Below, one piece after another: positions 13,156 to 24,669 of a DNA stretch of 64,000 nucleotides; position 1 is the stretch's first letter; the number at the start of each line of letters is the position of its first letter. Made by a program: the position numbers and the translations under genes. The notes beneath the pieces were generated by a model. It saw only the letters and a program-made list of their open reading frames with translations. It ran no database searches and had not been told where the DNA came from. The DNA is from Tomocerus qinae. Lineage: Eukaryota > Arthropoda > Collembola > Entomobryomorpha > Tomoceridae. Location of the stretch: contig CM034549.1 in the NCBI GenBank assembly GCA_020055645.1, forward strand, positions 8,769,501 through 8,833,500, given 5' to 3'.

Positions 13156-13346
13156 AGACCTCACCTACCTCACATCATGTTAGGTGTTCCCTTTGAGGAC
13201 CTCACGTACCTCACCTCATGTTATGTTCTTCCTCTGAAGCCCTCACCCACCTCACCTCATGCCGAGTTCCCCCTCTGAAGCACTCACTCACCTCACCCCT
13301 TGTCGGTTTCTAACTCTAAGGAGCTCACGTACCTCATCTCAGGTTG
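13156..13346 (+). repeat. 41-bp tandem repeat, about 4.6 copies
   Basis: Successive units start at 13156, 13198 (one base is skipped or the first unit is 42 bp), 13239, 13280 and 13321. Each opens with a variant of GACCTCACGTACCTCACCTC followed by a T/C-rich tail. Units differ at several positions, so the array is old. The last unit is truncated. No coding frame is shared. Confidence 0.85.
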
Positions 13347-13600
13347 TAAATAACTAAATAGTACAGGCTATCGGCTACTATACGTGCATGCCTTCGGGTT
13401 CATACTTCCTACGTAATAATGGGAGGGTAAAATGAAACTTGTCTATTATTATGGGTGTAATACATAGATAGTGTAGGTGTAGGAAGGATACAGATAGGCA
13501 GGTACTACTCGCATAAAGTAGCATCATCGTAAATGATCGTCAGTAAGCGCATAATTCAATGCAATGGTCGGTCTTCTGTGTGCTGTGTGCTACTCTTGTG

Positions 13601-14319
13601 TTTTAGCTCGCCTGAATAAGGCAGCTTATAAAACCGCACAGTCTGTCCGTACGTCCGTTAACACGATAACATTTGAGAACAATGACGGAAGTTGATCAAA
13701 CTTGGCAAAAACAATGCTTATGGACCAGTGACGAACCCTATTCATTTTGGTTTAAATCGGTCGATAGGTTACTGAGATACCGCGCGCTCACTTTGATTTC
13801 ATTTTGATAGTCAAATGGAAAAATTTGGCATACAATGGACATTACACGTTCAAATGCGTTTCTTATAAATTGTTAATATTATGGTATAAAATATTTCCCT
13901 CCGTTTCTACCAAAATTGTGAGTTTGTAACAAAGCAAATAAAATCAGGAAACTAACTATAAGATGACAGAAATAAATCTAATTTTAATTAGATTATATTC
14001 TAGTCAAATTTACATTTTTCGAATTCCTTTTGATTTTTATATTCAACATTAATATATTTCTATTTTCTGCTGATTTTAATATTCAATATTAATCTGTTTT
14101 GAATTATTGTTAGTTTTACTAGTTCATATTGATCTACTTTGAATTTTTGTGGATTTTTAACTACTTTCAATATTGATAATTAACATTAAGCTACTTTGAA
14201 TTTCAATTAATTTAGATAATCATATTGTATTTAATACATTTCGACTCATATTCTACCAAAAATGCCCACATGGTCCCCTTTATAATACTCAGGCGAGCTT
14301 CTGTTACGGTTTGCTGTAG
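13601..14319 (+). mobile_element. Dispersed repeat family R1, copy B
   Basis: It begins TTTTAGCTCGCCTGAATAAG, has a single GTCCGTACGTCCGT tract, then the GACGGAAGTTGATCAAACTTGG block, CGAACCCTATTCATTTTGG, and GATACCGCGCGCTCACTTTG. From about 13,980 to 14,210 it holds diverged copies of a roughly 40-bp AT-rich unit. It ends in CAGGCGAGCTTCTGTTACGG and TTGCTGTAG. AGCTCGCCTGA at the left and TCAGGCGAGCT at the right form an inverted pair. Copies A and C share this order. Confidence 0.82.
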
Positions 14320-14815
14320 GTTTTACCACTACATCTGACGTACATGCACACATGCAAACGACACATATACTGCACTACTTACTGCTACTTATACATACAG
14401 AACCAGAGATATAGAATTAATACATAGACGGCTAGATAGGACATACGAGTGATGCGAGTACAGAACAGACTTGACGTAGAGAGTACACGGCACCGGCACG
14501 GAGTACACAATCTACGTTTCTACGTAGAACAAAGAATCGTACAGTTGCATACAGTAGTTACAGTACACAGATACAGTCAAGCAACATTTTAACAACATAT
14601 ACGCACGTACATTATAGAAATTATACTACAACTACACAGGGTGAATTTTTAGCGAGGAATTTTTTTATACCTCAAAAATTTATTATGAACTCAAGTTTTG
14701 AGATAAAAAAATAAAATTATCGATTTTGAATTTATGTTCCAATCAATATTGTCAGTTCCCATCAATGTCCTTAACTGCCATTAGATATGTGGGATACCTT
14801 TATAAGGATCTGTAC

Positions 14816-14883
14816 GTGCTCGAAAGTATCCGGATATTTTTGAGCACGTGCAGATGCTCAAAGGTATCCGGATACCTTTGAGC
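14816..14883. repeat. Two adjacent palindromes around TATCCGGATA
   Basis: An imperfect 32-bp palindrome (14816-14847) with ends GTGCTC and GAGCAC is followed by a perfect 28-bp palindrome (14856-14883) with core GGTATCCGGATACC. A further GTTTGAGCAC follows at about 14,885. Both centres are TCCGGA. They could be hairpin ends of an old element or binding sites; nothing decides it. Confidence 0.65.
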
Positions 14884-14899
14884 GTTTGAGCACTCTTGG

Positions 14900-17800
14900 A
14901 AATAGTAGGTTAGGTCTTCTCCAGCTTTAGGCTTAAAGACTAGGCATTAAGCATTCCCAAATATATTATAAGCTCCATGAAAATCAAAATGTGTATTATA
15001 GTAGGAATTAAGCCAGATGTAAGACATTTTTAACATGATATTTTGTTTGATAATGTCATGTTGTTGTTAAATGTTATACGTACGTACATGTATATACGCA
15101 TAGAGGACCTTTTTAAAGATTTCCATCCATTACGGAATTTTCCAGGTCCAGAGTCTAGATAAGAAGGCAAAGGATCAGCCAGTAAATACAGAACAAGTCA
15201 AGTACTGAGTGTGAGTGAAATACCTGTGAAAGCCCTAGTCACAGTTATCACAGTTAAAACCTGAAAAAATTTTCATGATTTCACCCGAGAATTGAGAAGA
15301 TTGAAGATGCTATGTTATAAAGGAACCGAAAACGTAGAGAATTCATTCATTACTTTTGATGTACTTACATCCATCTGCCGAGTAGTTGGAAATACTTGAT
15401 GACAATCACGGTTTTGTGAGTGTTTGTGAGTCAGAATAGTCAATGAAGGTGACGTGGTGTGCACTTAATCATGATCATAAAATAGTGATAAATATTAAGT
15501 CTTCGTCTCAGTCTCAGTTCAGTCAATCATTAAATCATTTCATACCATATAATATTAATCAATGAATCCACTCACTGTAATAATGAACAAAAAATGAAAC
15601 GAATTAATAATGTTAATACAGAAAATATGAATGTTGAATGTTTGTAATTTGTATGTAGTATGAATTAGTACATAAAAAACAATAAACAAAATGTAATAAT
15701 ACACAATTACAATAAGTTTATTTAAGTACAAAAGACGAAACAAATCAATCAATCAATCTTCATTTCTTAGAGCAATCACAACTCAATGCTCTTTTGATTT
15801 AAATCTGAAATATGTAAAATGATACATAGACTGGGACAGCGGGACAGGAGGCATAAATGAAGCAGGTTTTTTGGTTTGTTCTCGTTCCTTTTCTGCTATT
15901 TATATTATAAAATTAAAAATGTGAACCCAACTTCCTCACTTCACTTTCCATGTCTCACATCTCTCCATCTTACAAAATTTTTATCTGCTAATTATGAATT
16001 AGCTACAAACCATGATTGGTAGTTCTTTGCAATGTTAAACGTTACACATTACATAACACCCTCGTTATCAGGTATGTATGTACCAAGGAAGTTGTTCAAT
16101 GGGGACATAATGTGGGGACGACACCTACATGCTAACGGTTATTAATAATGTTGACAAACAGCATTTTCTCCATCGGCCCAAGAAACTCATTTTCAGTTAA
16201 TTTTGGTCAGAAGTAATGTATGTTCAGAATTGTTATGAATTATTTTGGACTTTTCTGAAAATGCACCTCTTTTTCGGACTTCGGATATCTGTGAGGGTAG
16301 TTGCCCCTGTAACCCCTTCTTAATACGCTTATGCTGAATGCTGACTACCAACGACTACTACTCTGCCGCCGTTACTTTTAACCCACCCCTTGATCTGGCT
16401 TTGTACCCTGTTGTCCTATTTCTGTCTGGTTTTTTTGTCTACTACAAAAACTAACATCAATGCCTAGGGCGCTGCCGTGGCTGCCGGTATATGCAAAAAA
16501 TATTGCAAATTGCAATTGCAATGTGGAGTGCAAGCCGATGCAAGGCAAAAGAGGAACACAGAAAAGCAGCACAAGGGCATATCAAATAGGTACTAGTGCA
16601 TAGCAATAAGCAACACAGCAAATCTTATCCATTTTCCAGTCTACCTCCACTCGACGACTCGACTCCACTACTCGTCTACACTACATACACTTAAACACTA
16701 TACGGAAAAAATTGCAAGGAAACTTTTAACACCATGTTCAATGTTATTTTAGCAAACTATTTTTATGTAAACGAACAAAGACATACATGTACTTCATACT
16801 AGTACATCCATACATATTCCACTCATCCTCAACTCTCTTTACAAATAACTCCTACTAAAGCAACACTTAAGTGTTAATTGCAAAAAAGCATACATTTTTA
16901 AAGTAGTAATCATTCAGCTTATAGTAAACTGTTATAAGGACTGCACATTCTTTTAGGTATACATCAATTGTGAAAAATGATTTAGTATTTTGCACATAAA
17001 CCTTTAGGGACGTTGTTAAAATACTATATAATAGTACTATAGAGAGGTTTGAATTGAATATATTATATACAGTGTTATACATACAACATATAATATGAAG
17101 GGGCATTATACTAAATTATTACTGAGACTATAATCCAAAAGTACCTATTTATTTTATGCAACAAAAACGGTTCCTTTTAGTCCTATACTAATCTTAGTAT
17201 AATATTATTATGTATGCTGTGTTGTGTTGTACATTCAATGAATGTGCACTTTTTCCTTCACTCAAAGTTCTCGTCTCTTTCTTTTCGTCTCTGGTACAGC
17301 ATTACATACAGACTTAGTCAAACTCATATACATGATGCACACATGTACTACAGGCAAAAGTATAAAATGGCTAAAATGGATATGCACATAGCATTACTAG
17401 TGGCATTGACAATGTGATTGCGATCGAGATCAGAAGAAGGAGAAGGCACGGAAGGCTAAGGCATCGAATGCCTGGCCTGGGAATAGATCTTAAGATCTCA
17501 GATCTGTAGACTGGAACTGGAGTGTGGAGTGAAGAAACTGTAAATGGTAAGTCATATTCTCAAGATTATGATCTCATAAAGCACAAAAATATACAAAAAT
17601 AAATACTGCCAATTGAGCTAAAATTGAATTCGTATATTATTTATTTATATATATACTGCACTATGCTGTGTGAGATATTGCTTTCATTCATAACCTTTCA
17701 CGCTACTTTTTAACAATTGCCAGAATGCGTTATTTATTTATTGTACTGTACTATACTTAGGTAATGTGTAATTATCATTTGCAATTAAGAAGTTAACAAG

Positions 17801-17930
17801 TGGGCGGAACCGGGATGGCAAAATGTAATAACATATGCAATAGTGTATCAAATATTTACATTCGTATCGTGTACCATACTACAAGGCTGCATGTATGCAA
17901 TATTCACCATCACTAATATTTTATGCACAT
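14900..17930. other. No gene recognised
   Basis: AT-rich sequence with only short ORFs (65-80 codons) that look like chance. No exon pair with matching splice phases was found. Short simple-sequence patches occur, but none is long enough to list. Confidence 0.4.
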
Positions 17931-17935
17931 TAGTA

Positions 17936-18165
17936 GCAAGCACGTATACAGAACTGAGTTTCGGATATTTGATAGATATTTTAATACTATATATTCGCGA
18001 AAATTTTGGCATTTTTTGACAAAAAAGATTCAAAAAAGGTCTAGAAATAGCAAGTATTTTTGCGCGCTCCGAGTTCTTGGTTCTTTGTTCCGAAAAATTT
18101 TTTTTTCTTGGATTTCGAGGGGGAGGGGCTTTAGCCCGTAATGCCCCCCTCAATACGTCCTTGTT
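17936..18165 (+). mobile_element. MITE-like element of the GCACGTAT type, copy 1
   Basis: The left end reads CAAGCACGTATACAGAA and the right end CAATACGTCCTTGTTG; the ends are imperfect inverted repeats. Inside are ATATTCGCGAAAATTTT, TTTTTGGAT-like tracts and a GC-rich GGGCTTTAGCCC hairpin near the right end. The same architecture recurs at 58427-58599, and a left-end fragment at 35754-35790. No ORF inside looks real. Confidence 0.6.
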
Positions 18166-20010
18166 GTATGGTATCATTGGCTTGCTTGTACTCGTTTTTA
18201 GAAGGTACACATACAGGTAAATGGTTTACATAAATCCCATTTTGAGCATGGATAACCCATTGGAGATCCATTGGATGGAAGTATTAAAAAGAATCTATAC
18301 CTAAATGCCTATACCACACTTACATAAAGAAACGAGATCTTTCTTGTCCATTGTTACTTTTGTTTGGAGCCTACTGGTCATGAGTCATGGTTATTTTACA
18401 TGGACATGCATTCAGTGTTCGGTGACCACTCATCGGTTTAAAAACCACAACTGCATGGTAAAAATTCTTGGGTGGCAAAAATATGGTCACAGTCAAAAAT
18501 ATAGTTAAATAGCTAGACATTGAAGGACCATGCACTAAGATTGTCATAAGAAAGCGAAAAGTTTTATTATTTTGATAATAAAATGTCATAGTCTATTAAG
18601 TCTGTTCTGCAACATCAGTTCAAATTTTGTTAGATAAAACGGTACAACTGCATTTGCAACTGCTAATTCATTTCAGTAACATTTTTTTTGTCATTTAATT
18701 GTCAATTTTTTCCATCTTTAGAAGGTGGATTTATGGCTTGGATAGGTAAGGTAGGATGAATTTTCAGCTTACTGTCTGCGGCTTTCGGGTATCAGTCAGA
18801 GGCTGGCTGGACTTGGAGTGCGAGTGCAGTCAGCAGGGGATCGATTAGTATAATGTGAAACAGCACGTGCTTTCATTATTGCGGCTGACCCAAACTCGAA
18901 CTTATAACACTAGTATAATACAATCTGATAATCTCCAGTGGGTAAATATTTTGGTCCATATTTTCCCATTTTGTATATTGAAAATATTGATATTTTTAAT
19001 TAGTAATTTTATTAATTAGAAAGTAATCAATAATTTCTTTTTAGGTTTCTGATTAGATTGGTGGACTACTGGTGGGGAGTGGGGACTGGACATCAGTACT
19101 ATCAGTATCGTTGTCACAATCAATCAGTTAATCAGTTTCTTTCGGGGGCCGTTGTCGGTACAAATACAAATTCAGTAATCAACATTTTGTACTTCGGTGG
19201 CACTGGCAGTCTAGCCGTAGGAGTCTTTTTATATCTTTCTGGCTGTTGACACAGTGAGTTGAAATAATCATCTAACCAAAAATATTTGTTGGAATTGTCA
19301 TTTCATTATCATCATTGGCATTACAATTTGTTTAGTAAGTTTGGAGTTTATTCCTTTTAAGAATCAGCCTTTTCAAAAATCTATTCAAGCGAAGTTCAAG
19401 TTTGACTATCATTATAATATTAATCAATCTCATTTTTGTTACAGCAGCAGCAATAAGATCAGTCAGTGTGGTCATTCATAAATAAAGCTATGCACTGTTA
19501 AAGAAAATCCATTAGGTGCAAAATCTTCTGCCCCACAGATAAAAATTAAGTTATATCTTATATCCAGCATTGGAGAATGAGACAAAAGGTTGTCTTACTA
19601 GTTTGTTATAAGCACAACACAAAAGCTATTAGATTAGGGTTAGCTTTGAAAGATTTATAATAATCTCAGTGGCTTCTGTTTGCGATGCTACTAACAGTTT
19701 TCCCTTTTCTGTAATTAGTAATATGGAGAGGAATAAACTTAAATGCTTAGATGAAAAGAAAATAATTTACATGTATCGGTTTATTGAAGTTTTGCTTTAA
19801 ACTGCTATATATGAATAGTACACATCTATAACAATAATTAATTTGAAGTAGATAACTAAACAGATAGGAAAAATATAATATGTTACATGAACAAGTTGCT
19901 TCTTAAAGTAAAATTAATGATTCCGTGAGGCTAGTGAGGTTATCAACTGTTAGTGAACTTAAAACCATAAAGCTATATATAGGCTATTTCAATTCATATA
20001 TAAATAAAAG
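18166..20010. other. Intergenic region upstream of METTL13
   Basis: No coding gene is recognised. A slightly GC-richer part at about 18,720-19,260 contains a 63-codon ORF with no recognisable features. The METTL13 promoter and 5' UTR should lie toward the right end. I could not identify a TATA box or initiator. Confidence 0.4.
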
Positions 20011-23000
20011 ATGGATCTGCTACCAAAAACAAGCACTGAATTCTCCAAAGAAAAGTATTGGAACGAATTTTTTACGAAAAGGAAAGAAGATCCGTTTGAA
20101 TGGTAAAAATAATCTGTGTTAAACTCTTTAGTGTCTATGGATAAAGTATTTTCGTGAAAATAATCATTGAATATTCTTTTTTAAGGTATGGAGAATATCG
20201 AGAGTTGTCAGATTTACTACATAAATATGTTTCTCAAAAGGATTCTTTGCTAGTCGTAGGCTGCGGAAATTCTACTTTGAGTGTTGATTTATTTTCTGCT
20301 GGAATCACGTAAGTACATTTGCATACATTTTTAACATAATATATTAAATGGACAAATTCATGTGTAAATTGTGTGAATGTGGAGAGTCTCAACTTTTTAC
20401 CGCCTCTGAAAATTCTCGTATGTTTTATTTTGTAGCAATCAGATTAACATTGATATCTCTTCTGTGGTTATAAGTCAAATGCAAACCCAGTACCCTTTTA
20501 TGAGTTTCATGCAAGATGACGTGACGGCAATGTCTTTTGCGGTAAATAAAATAATTTATTGCAATGATAAAAACTAATAACAGTGGATAACCTAACCTAA
20601 TAGTTAATTTATTGGACTATTATCCATTTTCTCATTTTTTGATTACAGGATGGTCGCTTTTCATGTGTCTTGGACAAAGGTACGTTTGATGCCCTTTCAC
20701 CTCCACCGAGCAAAGACGAAATAGCCGAAAATGAATCACAGGAAAAAGTAGCTACGGATTTAATGTTAGAAGAGATAAGCCGTGTAATCAAAGTTGCTGG
20801 ACGATTTGTTTGTGTTTCGTTACTTCAGCCTCATGTAGCTAGAAAACTTTTTACATTTTTTCATAAACTTGGTTGGATGATTCGTGTCTGTCGATGTTAT
20901 GCTGCTGAAGAGGTCAACGGGAGAAAATCAGAAGATGGGACCGTTTTTCCAGTTTTCATGGTGGTTTTTACGAAAATGACGTCGTCTCACAATCTTAAAC
21001 CTGTAATTTTACTTAATTCAATCATAGTCATATTCCCATTGCCAATTAAGCGGACCTGAATGTGGAGAAACTTATTTCTACTCTTTGTTAAAGCTTTTAG
21101 AAGTTTCGCAAACCCCACTAAGCAATGGGATGACCCGATATGAAAATCTTGATTATTTGTTGAGTTACGTCAAAGAACAACAGTATCTAGCTCTGCTTAA
21201 AAAGGGACTGAGAAACATTGGATTTTGTGCTGAACATGGAATCACCATGAGTTTATCTGCGGGGGGAAATTCTGGGGAAGAACGTTATACAGTCCACGTT
21301 GTTGATGTTTTAAAGCTGGCGAAAAATCCTATAAAGAAAAGATTTGGCGTTTTTGTCGTCCCTCAAGGAAGGTTGTTAAATGCTTTCGCTGTTGTATACA
21401 TGAAGTTAGTTCATTATTCTAACTCAATATTAATATGTCTTTATTTTTATTGTTACAGAGAAACAGAGTGGATGTTTGGGACTCATGAAGGTCGTGTGCA
21501 TTTAGCGTTAGAGACTGGATTTAGCCGCTTGGTAGTGGTTCATTTAGTACGTGGTCAAGTTTATGAATCTAATGACAAAGTTCAAGAAGAAATTGGCTGC
21601 TCCATGACATATTTCGCTCCAAAAGAAATTGTCGAAAAAAACATAAGGGTAACAACATTTACAATTCAAAACAAAAAATAAAAACAAGGTTGTGTCCCAT
21701 GCCCCTGTCCCCTACTGACTTATTGGGCCATTAATTTAGAGACAGAACGTTTTACTGTTTACAAAGTAAGCCTTTTAGAGCAACATAAAATTAAAGAGAT
21801 TGTTAATCGCTAATTTTATTGCCTATTTGCAATATAGTAAGCTAAATGATAATAATAAGTATTTAGCAAATGAATGTGGCCTGTTCTTAGGTGACAAAAG
21901 AAGTTTTAATAGCTTATAAATCAATAAATCAAGTCAGGCTTTTGATAATTAGATTTGCTTTTAAGTTTAGTTACAAATCTGTAGTTTGAAAGATTGATTT
22001 CATCCAACAAAACATATTGAGACTTAAAACTTAAACTACTAAAATTTGAAAAATAATTCTCTAATAAGGTCATCTTCGTCGGAGTCTAAGTCCACAATTG
22101 CCTTATTAGTGGGGGTCAGATGAAGGCTACTACCATCTCTATCATTAGTATGTCGGTCATCTAAATTGTTACTTTGAATGTCGTTATGTCGGTTTGATGT
22201 GGCATTACTCGGAGGTACATTTTTCCTTGTTTTATTTTTGTCATAATTTTTCTCTGCGGAGGGACGAGGAAACGTAATGCCCCTGAGAACTATCTCGGAC
22301 TTCTTTCCGTTGAGTTTTCTCTTACCTTGTTTACTTTTCTCAAGATCAGATTCTGCATTTAAAAGATCTGTGATTTCAGTTTGAGTAGTCTTTGTTTTTC
22401 TCTGAATTGCGCTCAAGTAATCCTTTTCCTTTTTTCTGTATTCCTTACTGGTACGTTTTAACATAGCCAAGTTTTCTCTTAATTCTTTATTTTCCTGAGC
22501 CACTTTGGCCAGTTCCGTTAACTCCACTCTAGAAAAGATTTTGTATGTATGAGAAATCTACAAAAAGTTGAATGTTTCTGTTTAAATTGTTTTTTACTTG
22601 AGCTTTTCAGTTTGTTTGGCTGATGACTCTGCTTCTTTGTGAGCTTCCGAAAGTTTGTTATTTAATTCTTTAAGCGATTCAATATGATCTGCAGCTTTGT
22701 ATTTCTCTTTAGCCTTCAACATTTCGACTCGTTCTTCTAAAGCGTCAATTTTTTTGTTCGCCCAGTTTCTCATTAGTTTCCCCTTTTCTTTTTGTTTAAG
22801 AATTTGAGAATTTAAGTTGAGAATCGTTTGTTTGGCTTCTGCTAAGTCCCTTATCATCGAACCAATTCTCTTGCGGTCATGCCATAGAAGCTTTAAAATT
22901 GTCAAATCTTCCTTGGGGCGTTGGAGAACTGCTTTCAATTCCTTTTGCAATTCGTCCTTTCTGGGACTCCTTTGCAACAAAATGCCAGATTCCTTTCGGA

Positions 23001-24669
23001 GCTCATCTATTGACTTTTTGAAAGATTCGAGATCCTCAATTAAATCTTCATCACTATTTTGAGATTCACATTGACTACCTTCATCTGTATCAACAGCAGT
23101 AAAATCCCCAGCTGGGGAAATGCAAGTGCTTTTGTCATTTAAAATCCGAATTTTAGCTGGCCTGTCACATTTAGGAGTTTCATGGTTAATATCCGAGAGG
23201 TGAAAATCAAAATCATCTTCCAAGTCATTTCCATTTAAATGGAGCCTCTGTATGAAATCAAGTCTTTCACCAGCGTCTTCCATATTAATTATAATTGGTA
23301 ATTGTTTGTCAACAGGCTCCAATAATGACCATGGGCAATGAGATTGGAGAAAGAAAAATAATACAGAAAGGACATTCAGACTATTCCGGAAACTTTGTAG
23401 TGGAAGATGTTACTTTCGATCAAAAGACTGTTCGGAGACTGATTTTTTTGAATAATCCAAATGTGATTCAATCTGAAGTTGGAATTCAAATAGGTAAGCA
23501 AGTGCCAAGCAAATTCACAAATCCCGTACAAATTCATTCATTTCGTCAAGATGCTAAAATCACTCTTGCATTACCTCCTTGCTAATGAATTGAGTATCTA
23601 TGACGATTTGAGCAATGAACGCAGAATAGAAAAGAAAGCTATATTCCTTGATTTTTGTCCATTTCGTAATTTCAGTCAAGAAGCGTGGAAAAGAATTCGG
23701 GGTACCGGTGGTCAATAATTTGTCTTGTGAGCACCACAAAGTGATGACTTTAAGCTTCGGGTTGATGAAATACTTATTCAAGATTGTAGACTTAGATAAC
23801 TCAGTAAGTTGCTTGCTCGTCGGACTGGGAGGAGGACTATTAGCTTCATTCCTTAACAACTTCATGCCCAACGTAAGTTGCAACAGTAAATAAATAAAGT
23901 TTTGAAGATAGTATATCGATGATGTTGAATTTATTTCTTTTTATTGCAGCTGAATCTTACAACAGTCGAAATAGACGCGGAAATAGTTAAAGTGGCGACA
24001 AATTACTTTGGATTTCCGGAGGCCAGTGAGCGTCTTAAAGTTGTTGTTGATGACGGGCTGAAGTTCATCCAGAGCACCGGTAAGTTCATGAGTGTTTCAG
24101 ATGAAGAAGGGTTACTTTCTTTTAATGTACCTAACGAAAGTAATGAATTCTTTTTTGATTCCGTTCCAGAATCCAAGTACAACATAGTCCTGATTGATGT
24201 TGACAACAAATCAGTGACGGAAGGGCTATCGTGTCCACCTCCACAATTCCTCGAAGCAGCAACTCTAGAAAATATTAAAGAAAAAATGAATCCAGACGCG
24301 TCAGTCTTGGTTCTCAATCTTGTGTGCAGGAACGAAGTACTTAAGAAGGAGTATTTGACACACATAAGCAAACACTTTCCACTAATTTACACTTTTAAAG
24401 TACCAGAGGAAGTGAATACCATTCTTTTTTGTTTTAAGCAATCACTTCAATTGACATCTACAACTCTTACTCCTCTTTTAAAGCAATCTATTGATTATGT
24501 TAATGCCATGTGCAAAGACAGTGTTTCTAACTCTTCAGCAAACTCCGCAACAAATAAGTCTTCCAAAAAGAAAAAGAAAGGTGCAAAAACTGAAAAATCT
24601 GAAACTTTTGATGATTTATTAGAAGATACTGACCAAATAATGAAGGAATTTAAGTTGTTAAAAGTGTAG
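20011..24669 (+). CDS. METTL13: METTL13, dual-domain eEF1A methyltransferase
   Basis: Ten exons: 20011-20102, 20186-20308, 20436-20541, 20649-21002, 21094-21371, 21459-21648, 23316-23493, 23676-23872, 23950-24079, 24170-24669. All are GT-AG and phase-consistent, giving 715 residues (human about 699). The N-terminal class I methyltransferase opens with MDLLPKTSTEFSKEKYW, and its SAM motif VVGCGN is at residues 54-59. The C-terminal spermidine-synthase-like methyltransferase has CEHHK, the SAM motif LVGLGGG near 488-494, EIDAEIV and SCPPP. The human enzyme methylates eEF1A at the N terminus (C-terminal domain) and at Lys55 (N-terminal domain), in the cytosol. Intron 6 (1667 nt) contains an antisense gene. 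Intron 9 (90 nt) is stop-free and in frame. The choice of 21003-21093 as intron 4 is by reading phase. Identity is near certain; exact boundaries are by eye. Confidence 0.95.
22039..23283 (-). CDS. Coiled-coil protein nested antisense in METTL13 intron 6
   Basis: Two exons, 23283-22598 and 22528-22039, join as CTCAA|GTAAAA to TTTTCTAG|AGTGG. They give 391 residues, and the CTC AAA GTG GAG join keeps the frame. The start is the ATG of MEDAGERLDFIQ; the frame is open a little further up but has no earlier ATG. Residues about 1-75 are acidic with FDFHLSDIN. Residues about 80-300 are a heptad-like Lys/Glu/Leu-rich coiled coil, including KLLWHDRKRIGSMIRDLAEAK and KKIDALEERVEMLKAK. The tail is polar and ends in an acidic DLDSDEDDLIRELFFKF. 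No signal peptide or membrane segment is seen. The family is not recognised; a structural or scaffold role is only a guess. The whole gene lies between METTL13 exons 6 and 7 on the opposite strand, with its ATG 32 nt from exon 7, so its promoter must overlap METTL13 coding sequence. Confidence 0.8.

Noticed and set aside
17848-18210. 120-codon minus ORF
   Set aside because: It spans the GCACGTAT-type element and its GC hairpin; no splice or domain support.
21003-21050. 48-nt or 25-nt versions of METTL13 intron 4 (acceptors at 21027 or 21050)
   Set aside because: The 25-nt intron is too short and the 48-nt one breaks the frame. Acceptor 21093 gives a 91-nt, phase-0 intron with a good pyrimidine tract.
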